From positions 54,002,986 through 54,066,985 of the forward strand of contig NC_089781.1 in the NCBI RefSeq assembly GCF_040412425.1: DNA of 64,000 nucleotides. Direction: 5' to 3'. The notes beneath the pieces are model-generated. The model was not told the origin of the DNA and ran no database searches. It saw only the letters and a program-made list of their open reading frames with translations. Shown here one piece after another: positions 1-12,509 of the stretch (positions are counted from its first letter, which is position 1; each line of letters begins with the position of its first letter). The translations under genes and the position numbers were made by a program. This DNA comes from Macrobrachium rosenbergii. Taxonomy: Eukaryota > Arthropoda > Malacostraca > Decapoda > Palaemonidae.

Positions 1-7
1 CCAATAG

Positions 8-277
8 GAGCCTGACTACAGGAAGGATGGGGACCTGTTAGCGGCCATCAGGGAGGCAGCCAGGTCCGGCGGGCAACTGCGTTCCCCTAGGAAGGCAATC
101 AATTACCACATTGCCCCAGTGTTGATCAGCATTATCCTGCCGGAGATAGTGTTGCAGAAAAAGCCTACTGGTGCGGGGCTCCTGGGTGTTTTGGATGCTG
201 CTGCCATGGCGGCCTGTGAGGGTGGCCGCCCCCTCCCCATTTTTGGATGGGTTAAAAGGCAGGGGCTTTATATATGA
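8..277 (+). CDS. Unrecognised open frame at the left edge
   Basis: An 89-codon frame is open from the window edge (after a TAG at 5-7) to a TGA at 275-277. It has no early ATG, so it would have to be an exon tail or an element fragment that begins outside the window. The first third is charged, a hydrophobic stretch (IAPVLISIILPEIVL) follows, and the end is Gly/Ala-rich. The stretch is GC-richer than the next kilobases, which supports coding origin. I recognise no family. The opposite strand is also open (38-415), so part of the openness may come from base composition. Confidence 0.25.
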   Translation, partial: EPDYRKDGDLLAAIREAARSGGQLRSPRKAINYHIAPVLISIILPEIVLQKKPTGAGLLGVLDAAAMAACEGGRPLPIFGWVKRQGLYI

Positions 278-596
278 AAATATGTGCAATCTTTGTAAAC
301 CTCTGGTGGTAAAATAGCAAAGCCCCGGCCTTTCCGTCTTCTGGTGGTGGGGCTGCATCCTGGCACCTGCTGATGCAACTGCTGTCAGGTCTCCGGGAGG
401 AGGAATGGGTGGCAATGGGAAGGCTAAAACTCTTACATTCTAGTAATATTCAATCATTTTATCATTCATTTTGACAACAAATTGGAAGTCTCTAGATCTA
501 CCCATTAATGATCTGAGACCAGCTGGCGCAAAAAACTTCCCTCGACAGGTCTCGATCTTTGCGCCTGAAATGGTCAGTTTGGGGGATGTTTCCCGT

Positions 597-1034
597 GGAT
601 ATTAGTCGTTACTAAAGTTTTATATATGGAAAGGGGTTGATGTAGAATACAACAGAAAATAATTCATGGTTGTAGCTTTATCAGTTTTGAAATATTTTCA
701 TAAATCCTAACTCCAGTGGCAGGGTCAACTGATAACGTCGACCAAAATGGTAAAAAAACCAATTATAAGCTGTAAATCTTACATCTAGTAGGGCGTTGAA
801 TCCTGCCACCTTCAATTTCAACAACCCTGTAGAGCCAGGACGCTATTCTGATGGGTGAACAGCAAAAACTTTTTGCTGAGGGCCGCCCATGGTTGGTCCG
901 TCAGGAGGGGCATCACAGAAATTCTTTCACCAGCGTGGAGGAGCGCATCGGTTTCATTAGTCGTTACATAGGAGGGCTGAAAATGGGTGCGCAATTTCAG
1001 GGAATACAACTGAAAATAATTCATGGTTGTAATT
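597..1034 (+). repeat. Diverged direct repeat, two copies
   Basis: A block starting TTAGTCGTTAC and running to ATAATTCATGGTTGTA occurs at about 600-672 and again at about 955-1032, both in plus orientation. They differ by several substitutions and short indels. A weak echo (GTGCTAAAATGGGTCCGCAA) lies near 1126. No terminal structure or coding potential identifies the parent repeat. The rest of 278-1740 holds no supportable gene. Confidence 0.4.
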
Positions 1035-1740
1035 TGTATGTGGTTGGGAATATTGTCCATGCTCATTCTGCACTCTAACACCTGGAGTGTGAGGGAACAA
1101 TCACGTCAATACAGGCTTGGGAGCGTGCTAAAATGGGTCCGCAATTGTAAGCCGGTGATTTGCTGACGATTCTCGGTAACACCCAAACACTTTGTTAGAG
1201 CGCAATAAATTAGTCCGTTAGGGGCATGGGTTGGTTTTCAGGCCAAGACTAAAAAACCGTTTGGGTCCGTTAACTGGCTCCTGGAACCACTCCATGGGTC
1301 ACCACTTTATAGAGGTGCTAAAGAAAGAGCAGGAAGACAAGTACTGCTGGTTTATTGATGAAGCAACCCACTTATAAAGCGGCGTGTGGATGTCTGCATA
1401 TGTGCAGAGACCGCCAGTACAAAATTTACAAGTGACCCAAGGTCAGACTGTTTCTCTACACAAAACCAGACAGGTACATATAGAAAACATGATGATTAAC
1501 AATAGCTGGTTGGACACAAAAATACTCTGACACATATACTTGGTTTTTCAAGGGCAAATGAACAGGTAATAAATATACAAATCACAATAATGATAATAAG
1601 ATTGTGTACGTGTGACTTCAGGTCAGCTGTCAAGGCACCATAATATTTTCGATGTGTTGTGGGGACATTTTACAATTTGTTATATACCAAAATTCTTCAC
1701 AATAGCCTAGTGTACAATACAAAGAAAAAAATAATCTTTG

Positions 1741-2840
1741 TTATTGCTTTTTAGTTTTGGGATTTAGGGACTGAATGTCTTTCCAAAGACGAGGGTAATT
1801 GCTGGATTCTAATTTTCTAGACATTGCATCAGTTTTTAGTTGCTTTTCATATGTTTTGCAGTGCTTAAGGGGAAGTTTGAACTGCGTTTTCACCTGTCTT
1901 ATTAGCAATACAAAGTGTTGTTCCCTTGGGCTACCATTTTCCCTCCACAGTAAAAACATTTCTCGTGAGTGTGTATACAGATCTTTAACCAAGTCATTCT
2001 AGCCAGGTATATTATGAGAGTTGCCTTGACAAAATCTAAAGGTAGCCCTGTCGGAAGCAAGCATAGTGGAAATTATGTTCGAATAAAATTCTTTCAGATC
2101 TCTCCTGTGGAGGTCATTGCTACATTTTGTGTTAGCGCAAAGTAAGGTGTCTGCTGGTTGAAATATTGACTGCAACCTGGTTTCTGTGGTTCCCTAAAGT
2201 GAACTGGTTTTCAGCTGGTTTTAAAAATCCCAGTTAATGGCAGGTGGGTGATCAGTTATGGGGTTCATGGTAGGGGATGGGGTACTGAATGACACCTGTA
2301 AGGGGTTGTGATTGTAGCCTTGCAATTGCGAATGATGCAGGTCACAAAATCATGAAGTTGAGGAGATGTGATGCAGTGGTCCATCCAGGAGATTGTAATT
2401 GTTCTATTTTGTACATAAGCATAGGAAGAGGAAGGGAGGAGCATTACATCGCTAATATGAAGAGTGTGATTTTGACAGAAGCGAGTAAGTTCATTATAAA
2501 TTTTGTGGGGTGAGAATTAAGGTCCCCAGTTATACAAATATGGTCAGCAGTAGAAATGTGAACAATGCTGTGTAACACCTAGGATCATGCAGTATTGATC
2601 AGAATTATTGTTATTTTCCCAGTGCATATAAACATTGATTATTAGGATCTTAGAATCCCCTTCTGTCACTTGAAGCCCCAGTAATCTATCACTCCTATAG
2701 GTCTTCACATTCACCATATTGTCTAACGATTTGTGCCACAGGAAAGAAAGGCCTCCTTTCAGGCGACCGGCTACGATGTGATCTGTTACTTGCATCGATG
2801 AGGTTGAGAAAGCTCTGAAGTTTTCATGCACTGAATTGCA
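1741..2840 (-). pseudogene. LINE relic: apurinic-type endonuclease domain and pre-RT linker
   Basis: Read on the minus strand, 2831-2544 encodes a non-LTR retrotransposon endonuclease segment: a GGLSFLWHKSL stretch, then SDRLLGLQV and a hydrophobic strand ILIINVYMHW. These are the GG-(V/L)-x-(I/F)-(F/L) and NVY landmarks of the exonuclease/endonuclease/phosphatase fold. Further downstream, about 2400-2330 gives SWMDHCITSP, matching the 'S-x-IDHI' motif near the end of the domain. The frame at 1992-1741 (FKLPLKHCKTYEKQ... WKDIQSLNPKTK) resembles the linker before the RT fingers. No RT follows below 1740. In-frame stops and frameshifts separate the pieces. The clade is uncertain (CR1/Nimb/L2-like). 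Confidence 0.6.
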
Positions 2841-4721
2841 GAAGTTATTTTCACTTAATCTGATATAGGTTACTGCCTAGATTACTGTAGACATCGTATA
2901 ATCTGAAAGGATTTTTTATATTAATGATAAATTGTGGAACATATTTTTTTAGTTGAAACATCAAATTAGAACGACAATTTCTTTAAAACAACTGCCAATC
3001 AACGATTATTACTAAGTGCCAGCCATGTGTTAGCAAGAAATGCCGGATTTTTGGCTTTCACACCCAAATTAATTACCAATTCCAAAAGTTTAAAACTGAA
3101 ACTTTAACTGGAACTTAAAATTAAGCACTTAACTTGCATCTTTAGATGTTTCCATAATGAAATCAGATAAAAAAGCCGAGTTTTCGGAGCACTGGTAACG
3201 AACTAAAACCATTTGTTGTTAACCAACAGGAAGATATGGCTTCTTGGTCTCCGTGCCAGTCTGTTTGTCAACAATATGGCAGACTGCGCATGTGCAATAA
3301 TCACTTCCTCTTCTAACAGGTTTTGACAATGGAAACAGCCTGGGTACAGCTTCACTAAAAATAAGGGAAAGTGCCCTCTTATCTTTGAGTCCATTACATA
3401 CTCCATCATGTGTTACAGTGTTTATCATTATGACACAATACCTGGCCACGAGACCAGCTAAGAGGGAATTCTTTGATATTAGTTTGGTCACTATGGAGCT
3501 CTGGTAGACCCATGGAAGGTAACTCCTTGAGGACCAAACAAATGACTATACTATCAAAAATTGTATTTTACTGTACAGTCCCTGAAAGTTAAGAACAACA
3601 CAAATATATAGTTGATATGTTGAAGTTAGCTAAGAACTGATATTTCTTCAATATTCGTAAATAATGTTGAGGATAAACATAATAAAGATATATGTTGTTG
3701 CTATTTATGCCAGCCATTGCTTATAAAAAGGAAAAATAAGCAAAATATTTTGTGCTTTTCTGTTTAAAACTGATTCATTGATCATTTTATTTGATTTGTC
3801 CCCACTTGCATTGGAGATAAACCATCCCCATCACTATTCATGTACCACTCTAGCTTTACATGACGTAAAAATTTGATAGTTAATCTTTACATGTCACTTG
3901 ACGTCATCAGAATCTCGAAGAGTAAAGGGTTCAGTTGCAAATGTGTAAGTCTGTACTAGAGTAGTTAGCTCAACATAGATACCTAAGACAGATCCAGAGA
4001 GCATGCACTCAGTGTTCAGGAGTGAAGTATGCATTTGGTTTGTGTGCTGCAAAGTTTGTCAGTGGCAAGTACTCGGTGGTTAATGATAAATGAATTGAAC
4101 CTATTGTATGAGTGTGTTTTTGTGCAATGAGGAGATTTTTGGATGAAGCTTTGAACCTCGTGTCGAATGCCTACAGAATATGCCATTTTATTGTGTAAAT
4201 TGGTACAGCAGATTTTGTTAGTGTGTATTGGGAAGACACAACTGCGGGTGGTTAGGTGAGGCTTTGGTAGAGCATGCAACTTTTGAGTGCTAATAGATTA
4301 AGGGGGCGGTCAACATATTTTTCATGAAAAGGAACTAATTGATAGATTTAACTAAAAATTTCTGTACTAATAGAAAGCATGCCTAGTCTCCTCTGCAACA
4401 AGTATGAAGAAGATTAATAAAAAAATAGAGAAAACAAATAAAGTTAGTAAAATTTATAGCAAATTTTCCCTTGTCTTTGAATATTTATTTCGTAAACGAT
4501 TTACAATGTATTGCAAATTTGAAAAGTTCTATGACCAGAGAAACAGTCCATTAATAATCTGGAAATATGGGTTTATTAAATAAATAATAAATACTATGTG
4601 AACAAATTTTTAAAGTTGCACTGTTTCACGTCAACAAAATTGTTTGAAAAGAAATAAAAGAAAATATTGAAAAATAAGATATAAAAAATCCCTATTTCAG
4701 AATTGCAGCCCGATCACTCCC

Positions 4722-4722
<1 letters not shown>
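2841..4722. other. AT-rich stretch without a recognised feature
   Basis: Short open frames at 3203-3491 and 4016-4279 (minus) show no family motif or repetitive structure. I see no splice-bounded exon, terminal repeat or RNA fold that I can support. Probably unique intergenic or intronic sequence. Confidence 0.5.

Positions 4723-4753
<31 letters not shown>
4723..4753. repeat. (AC)n microsatellite
   Basis: Uninterrupted AC dinucleotides, about 15 units, in AT-rich sequence. Confidence 0.95.
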
Positions 4754-4756
<3 letters not shown>

Positions 4757-6136
4757 CTACATATAAAAATCTTTTAAAATAAGAGAGAAATACCCATTTG
4801 AATAGTGAAAAATGTACTTTTGAGTTATGGGCATTGAAAGTTTAGAAGCTCCAGCGGCGTATTCTTCTAGTTATATCTTTAGGTCTTTTTTCCTCATCTT
4901 TCTTTTGATTGGGGTGTTCATCTTTATGTCAAGTTCATTCACACATTTAAGAATTCCTTGTGACATCACTCCAGATTTTTCACACAAGGATGATGTAACA
5001 TATATAAATATAAAATGATTAATTAAAAATACTTAGTGTTGGAATTTCGCTTTGAAATTCTTGGAGAGTGTTGCCAAATGTTAGGAGAATTTTTCTGTAT
5101 GTTTAACTGATTTTCCAAAATCTTTCGATTTTTAGCTCTAAAAACGTGGCGTTAAGTAAGAGGAAATGTGATTTTTTATGCCTGTATATTTTTGAATAAT
5201 TGTATTCCTCGTTTGCAACAACACGTGGTAGTCATTTAATAAGTAATCTGGGTTTTGTAACACGCCTATTATGGCTTTTTGTTCTTGTTGAACATTCCCT
5301 TTGTTTATTCAAAGTTATCTGGCTCATTTGAGAACCTTTTAGTTGTTGCCGGCTTTTAGTTCTATGTAATTTCTTTACGCAAATCATTGTTGCTTTCATT
5401 GAAATTAGTACATTGCTTTGTAAGATATCAAGTTCTTTTTGCAACTAAAATAATCTTATTTGTTACATCTTAGGCCCGAGCAAGATTTTGTCTTCCTTTA
5501 TTGAAAGTTCCCTAATTTTTTTTTTTTTTATTCAGAATGGTTAAAGTTCCCATATATAGGTTTTTGGGAGGGGGTTCAAGAAGAGGTTATTGAAACCCAC
5601 TTATCAGTCCTGTTTTATTTCTTATTTTCCCCTTAATGCAACTTTTTTTTTATTTTTAGTGTCTTCAAGGGTTTTACTGTAAGGCCCCTATGAATATGTT
5701 ATAAGTACACGAATTCCTGTGGAAGACGGATAATTGTTTAGTCACCCTAATTGCACTGTATCATTTCATGTATGAATTGGCTTCAGTCCTCGATGCATTC
5801 ATTGTTTTTATTTTTGTCTTGGAGCGGGTAATTAGTCATATGGCCTTGTCATCATTCAAGGAATTCCCACAGCAGAAGTTTGTAGGAGTTCAAGCTTTCA
5901 GTGTAGCTTACATGATACTTCCCATGAATACATGATGGCCTCCCTAGGATTTTACCAGCTGAATGTTATGTCGCTACTTACTTAGTGGAGTCACATGCCT
6001 TTTATTTGGTTTTTTATTGCTAAGGCCTTGTTTCCCCCCATCAAATTGTTTTATTTCCTCTGCTTAGTTATATTTTTTCTCTCAGTCCCGTCGATTGATA
6101 TTAAGGTGTTCTTAGTTGTCACTTAGCCGCATCTAT

Positions 6137-6141
<5 letters not shown>
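4754..6141. other. AT-rich stretch without a recognised feature
   Basis: Contains short T-runs (5518-5530, 5644-5652). The small frames at 4827-5018 (+) and 5232-5444 (-) have no motif I can name. No gene is supported. Confidence 0.5.

Positions 6142-6208
<67 letters not shown>
6142..6208. repeat. (TC)n microsatellite
   Basis: About 33 uninterrupted CT units. Confidence 0.97.
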
Positions 6209-6212
<4 letters not shown>

Positions 6213-6744
6213 TCGATCGAAAAGCCAGTTATATGTTAATGAACATGATTCCAGTCTTTGAAACCTAATTCCATTTCATCTGGTTTTCGATCTTATTTAC
6301 AGTATATATTAAAATTCTCGTTCCTCAATTCATACAGTGTTTATATTGATTACAGTATTAGTGTACTATTCATATTTTGTAATATTTGATTATTGATTAT
6401 TACTTTTGTTCCAAGTCTCAACCTAGTATTTAAATGGCAAAACAGTCATTGTAAAATTGTAAGCTCAAGCACTCCACAGCATGTGCTTTAATTAAGCCCA
6501 CGAGAGAAGTCTGCCCAAGCATCATCACCAACATCCTTTATGCTCGTTGAGCACAGGGCATTCTAGTTATCAAATATAACCCCCTCCCCCACCAGTTTTA
6601 GTAGTCCCCACTCTCATGGCACCAGTGCCAGGAAACTTGCCCCTAATCACACGAAGGACAACCAGAGCTTTGGTACCAACCAAGAAACTTTATAAAGCCC
6701 CGGCAGTGTTGTTTCTCTGAGAAAACATGTCAAGGCTCTTTTTA

Positions 6745-6775
6745 TTCTGCCAATATAAATCTAGAGTATAATATA

Positions 6776-6858
<83 letters not shown>

Positions 6859-7019
6859 TCCACAAAATTGTTGCATAAAAAATTAAATGTTAAGTTGCAT
6901 GAAAACCGCATTAAATAAAAGGAAACTTTACATACACCATTATATTTTGATTTATAACATCAACAAAAAATAAACAGTAACAAACTATGAAAGTATTCTG
7001 CCAATATCCAAATCTAGAG

Positions 7020-7073
<54 letters not shown>
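6745..7073 (+). repeat. Duplicated (TA)n module: unique leader plus tract, twice
   Basis: The leader TTCTGCCAATAT, an optional CC, then AAATCTAGAGTATAATA occurs at 6745 and again at 6995. Each copy runs straight into a (TA)n tract (6776-6855 and 7024-7073). The spacer between tracts (6856-6994) is non-repetitive. A direct duplication of leader plus tract, followed by independent tract-length change, explains the pair. Confidence 0.8.
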
Positions 7074-7078
<5 letters not shown>

Positions 7079-7284
7079 CTCACAAATATTGGAGTAGCTC
7101 TCTACAAGTGCTTACGAGGCAGGAGCTGGTGCGAGACACCCCAGGTATTGGAGGGACCAGAACAAAAGAAAACTTACTTGAGGGAGAGAGGGGACGTAAA
7201 GAGGAAGGGGGTATTACATGAAGACTAAAATAGTATACAACAAATCTGGAGAATATTTTCGTACTTGTTATGAAATAAGGTAAA

Positions 7285-7492
7285 CTGGCCAGAACAGTTG
7301 GTAACGTGCTGGCCTCGTAATCTAGGGGACCAGCGTTCACTCCCAGTCAAGGGGCGGATAGTGAGACTGTCTACCAGATGGTTACTGCCATGAGTGACGT
7401 CATGGTGGGGGGTTGGGGTTACTCGCTGGCGTCTGACCGAGAGGCATTAGCCTGTGGGAGGACTGAAACCACCAAACCTAAACTTTTAACTT
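7285..7492 (+). mobile_element. tRNA-derived SINE (Thr-like head)
   Basis: The head at about 7288-7350 looks like a tRNA: an A-box-like stretch (AGTTGGTAACGTGC), an anticodon-arm-like CTGGCCTCGTAATCTAGGG with CGT in the loop position, and a weakened B box (GCGTTCACTCC against GGTTCGANTCC). The body contains GTGACGTCATGGTGGGG and CTGACCGAGAGGC, and the tail is AT-rich (AAACTTTTAACTTTATTT). The layout of tRNA head, unrelated body and A/T tail is that of a tRNA-derived SINE. I could not find a clear target duplication. Confidence 0.6.
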
Positions 7493-7717
7493 TATTTAGA
7501 ATAAATGTATACATTATATACATGATCCATTTAAGGAGGAATGCTGGCACTTGACAGAAGCCATAATGGGAAAGTCTGTAGGGAATATCCAGTTCAAGAA
7601 ATGAAATGATCATGGGTATAAGAGTTAGGGCTCTGCTCTCAGCGCCTTCAAGGAGGCCTTCTATCATTGTCTTCCTCCATGGCCATAACATGTTGCATCT
7701 GTAAACTAAGATATACT

Positions 7718-8384
7718 TTTTTTTTTTGTGAAGGGCAGCACCACATTTTTTATTTGACAGGAAGCTCTTCAGAACACCAGTGTTAATGTAGTCGTGGCTG
7801 CCCCTAGGGAAAAGGCATTAGTCCCACTAACTATTCAAATAAAGAAATATCATTCATTTACAGCCAACTGATGACCGCCACAACTCCACAAGAAAGACAT
7901 CATCCAGACCCTTGCCTTTTAAGACAGTGGATCACAATGGAACTTTATCCACCCTGTGTTGTCCAGCAACTCAACCTGAAGCCTCTGGTTCTTTGAGGCA
8001 GCACTCACTACTTTTGACATCCAGATTTCCTGTTACCATTTTGATCTTGTGTTTCTGTGCAAACTGATGGATAAGGGGCATTACATGGTTAATGCTCTTG
8101 TCTGTTCCCTTACTAAGAAAGCCATCAAGATATTTTTCTGCCTCAGTCTTTACAAGCATTTGGAAAGTAAAAGTGTGTCTCTTGCAGACAGTGTCTCCTC
8201 TGACACTCTAGATATAGTTTACATCCTGGTTGGTGCCAGCTGTTTCTGCTTTTTGCTCAGTGAGGGAGTCATTCTCTTCCATCTCCACAATTTTCACAAC
8301 AGTAGGGAGGGAGAGATTGATCTCGTCATTAACCTCACTGAATCGAGCATCAGGAGAGAGCTCTCCTTCATAGGCAGAACCTGC
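7718..8384 (-). pseudogene. Unrecognised coding-like segment with 3' acceptor and poly(A)-like end
   Basis: On the minus strand a strong 3' splice-site pattern (CTCTTGCTTTCTCTTGCAG) ends at 8385. The adjoining frame encodes an acidic 58-residue stretch (SPDARFSEVNDEINL..., KIVEMEENDSLTEQ) to a TAG at about 8208. The same frame reopens 16 codons later and continues to about 7971 (KTEAEKYLDGFLSKGTDKS...). About 200 nt further on, AATAAA (near 7757) is followed by a run of 11 A (7728-7718). This could be a terminal exon with 3' UTR, or a retrocopy end that has acquired one stop. I recognise no protein family. Confidence 0.3.
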
Positions 8385-10082
8385 AAGAGAAAGCAAGAGG
8401 TTTGATTTTTAAACTAAAGCAAGGTTTCCCAGGGTATTGAGAAATCCACAACTCAGGATTCTTTGCCACTATACAGAGGAACATGCAATGATACTTATGA
8501 CAAGTGTTGGTCAAGGGTACCAAATGATGATATCAAATAGAGAACAGCATATTTTTCAGGCCAAAGATGAACTTTCCACAACACCTAATAACAATCCAAG
8601 AAAATATTTTTAATGAATTAATGAGAAATGTAAAAGTGGTAAGCGAAGTTTGGTGCTTAACATAAGTAACAATGATGGTTTGTATCAGACTTAGATCAAT
8701 GTATCAGATAAGGGTCAAGCACTAAACACAAACTGCATACCAAATTTGTTGTCATGTGGGTGCCATTCCATGGAGTCACTTGATCCAGTTACCTTCAGAC
8801 GTTAATTGCTGGTGAATAGCCAAAGACTTGTCAAGTGCAATGGATGTTGTTGGTGATTTTTCTTAAAAATTGTGGTGGGAAGTCAGCTATGATGTTCAAA
8901 TACCAAAAAGGTGGAACTTGATTCTTTGATGATATATCATGTAGCATACCCTGGCCTTCTGGAGCCTGATAGGTAAGGTCATATTCAAAAGTGCTCAATA
9001 ATCAACTTGAGTAGGTGGACCTAACATATTCTCTACACAGTACAGTAATGACTAGAGTATGTCGGAAAACTTTTGAGTTTGGCCCTCCTTTTTAGCATTG
9101 GAGGGAAGGACCCTGTCCTCTCAAAAAAGGTTGAGACTTGTTTATCCTGATGGAGGACTTCTCAATAATGCCAACTGTGTTGGGCTCCACAGCTGAGATA
9201 TGTGTTTTTCCTCTTGGAGATAAACTTTCTTGTGGAAGCTAAAGCAGCAGTTCTCGGCCAACACTGCTGTCTGCATCAGCTATCATAGACCTCTATCCCC
9301 AAGAGGAAAAAGACATTATTTCATTCACTCAAAACACACAATAACACTTAAGGAAAGGATCTTCTCTGTTGAGTGTTTAACAATGCAAAGAAGTAGGAGG
9401 AAGCTCCCACAGTACCCAAACACCGAGAGGGCTCTGCTGCTGTCGAACATCCTTGGCTCCCTTGGTGAAGGACATGGTAGAAGGAGTAAGTTGTTTGGAA
9501 CCTACTTCTCTCTAGTTAGTTATGTACAGCAGTACACCTTACCAACATTCCCAGCTAAGATTGTTCGCAACCTTTCAGCCTATCCAAACATAGGTCAGAA
9601 AGTTTCTTTATGGACCAAGCCCTCCACCTTATGGTATGTCAGTATGGTCCTACCGACATCCGGACCTTACACTATAATGAAGTCAATGCAAGACCTTTAG
9701 GAAGAGCTTGAAAAAGGGCAAAACACGAAACGTATTCTATGCATCCTTTTTGTTATTAAAAAATTTGTGCATTTTCCATTTTCATTTCATCACTATAACT
9801 CTTTCTCTATCTCTCTCTTTTTCTCTGTTCCACAGCTCACGTAAATGTGCAGTAAAGATTTAATGACGTTGGTCTCTGACAAATGGCCTAGGAAGATGTC
9901 CTTGAAATATACAGTTGTTACTCTCAAGTTTATAGGTTTGTTTGCAAGCCTTTGTATAGCTTTTATTATAACCATTTACATTTCATTGCTCCATAAGCAA
10001 AGCTAATTTACAGTTATAACTCGTCTTTATGGATAAATTTATTGTCGTTTATTCTCTGAATGTTAATTTGTTTCATTATGTA

Positions 10083-10085
<3 letters not shown>
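8385..10085. other. No recognised gene; one 156-codon frame
   Basis: A plus frame at 9230-9700 is open for 156 codons but matches nothing I know and has no flanking splice consensus I trust. A local inverted repeat (TTTTTCCTCTTGGAGATA near 9202, complement near 9291) flanks its start. Just downstream, 9700-9745 reads AGCTTGAAAAAGGGCAAAAC then ACGAAACGT, the type of phrase seen near Penelope-like termini, but no RT is attached. Confidence 0.35.
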
Positions 10086-10971
<886 letters not shown>

Positions 10972-10989
10972 GTGGGGATGGTGGTTATG

Positions 10990-12046
10990 CCCCCGCTAGA
11001 GAAGGCACCCGTGTTCCCCATGAAGGTCACGTGACGCCTGAAGATACGAGTGCTTGAGTTGTACACCATCCTGCTGAGCACTTGGAATTTCGGTGTGATG
11101 ATCCAACAAGCCGCATCGAAGAGGCGGGATCCTTTCAGCCAGAAGGTATCCAGTGTATTATGACGTCGGGTGGAGATTTGGCAGCTTGCACAAAAAACTG
11201 CCGTGAGGGTCTTCGTAGGTGTCACGTGGTACTCCAGCGGGAATGCTGTCAAGTCAAAGTGTGAAGGTGTCTGGTTATGAACAAGTGACAGTTCACATCC
11301 TAACAAGTCGACATTCAGAGAGCAAAAATCCTACTGTCACAAACGTATCTGTCGTGAACTCAAGTCCCCCCGGCTTATAATTAATAGCAGAGGACTGATA
11401 CTGATCACCCAAAATATACATAGTCTCTATTCCATCCCATGTCACCATCGAACCATCAGAATTACTAGGAAAAGGCTGGATAAGAAAACTGTGAAACGAT
11501 TTCATATCACTAACAGGAACCTCCACAAGTAACCCTCTATCAGACAAGCGTACTTTCAAAATCCCATAACGATACAAATTCTCCCCATTGAAAATTATTT
11601 GTGAGCCATAAAGATATGCTGCAATTTTCAAAGTAGAATCCAGAGCTCCCAGTGGCAAAATATCCCCAAAAATACGCCCTTTAGAAGCAGCTATAACTGC
11701 TTGCACCTGAGTTTTAATTGCCGCTAATAAAGACTCTGCTTCTTTCTCAACATTAAGTTAGGTAGTTTGACAAGAGGAAAACAACTGAAACAAACAAGTC
11801 TCCGCGAACACCATCAGTAGTAACCAGTAACCCATTCAAAGATATCTGCAACTTCTCAAAACCCCCACGCAATTTATTATTACCGTCTCGAAATGCTGTC
11901 AAAGATTTACTCCGTATAGCTAATTCCGCCGCCACTTGTTCAACCTTCACTAAGCTTGCAGCCAACATACTAGCTAATGTCCCTATAACTAACAAAAAAT
12001 CACCTTTACTGAAAAAAATATATATATTATATAACCATAAAACCAT
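10990..12046 (-). pseudogene. env: env-like envelope/fusion glycoprotein remnant
   Basis: Three frames in succession (12046-11753, 11706-11293, 11306-10990), separated by two frameshifts, follow the integrase on the same strand. The first contains a hydrophobic stretch and a heptad-like region with a VEQVAAELAIRSKSL core. The second has the pattern GRIFGDILP followed by evenly spaced Leu, Tyr and Pro-Phe-Pro landmarks. The third is Cys-containing (CELSL..., FCASC). That arrangement resembles the ectodomain of errantivirus Env / baculovirus F-type proteins, which mediate membrane fusion. The transmembrane end is missing at the (TA)n break. The assignment rests on pattern and position after pol, so it is moderate. 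The hydrophobic frame at 12600-12400 could be a decayed signal region. Confidence 0.5.
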
Positions 12047-12509
12047 TTCAACGACTTTAACACCTCAAAAGAAAAACAGAAAGCCAAAAATACACCTGCA
12101 AAATATAATCTCATAAAGCCATAAAGCTCTACGCAAGACCACAACGCCCCTTATGAAAGAAACCAACCATAGCACCCTTATTGCCTTGTCACAGACAGCC
12201 ACCCTAAAGGCAACGAGCAAACAGAACTTCAGGATCCAAAAAAAAAGCAAAAGATTCTGTACCTGCCTATATATAACCAGACCCCGAAACCAAACAAAAA
12301 ATACGACTACAACCTTAATCACAGCGTCCACAAAACCCTACGGTATCCTTGCGCCTCATTAACATAGATGACCCAGCATTGCCAAAATTCCAACAACCAA
12401 TTACGCCGAACCAGCACACCTGCGCAGAAAGAGAAAAAAAAAGCAACAAAACAGACTAAAATTAGACAACCAAAATCTACAAAACTCTACGGACAAGCGT
12501 CCTCCCATG

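Noticed and set aside
9230..9700. 156-codon plus-strand frame as a gene
   Set aside because: No motif, no convincing splice sites and no support from codon pattern. Mentioned only as an open frame.
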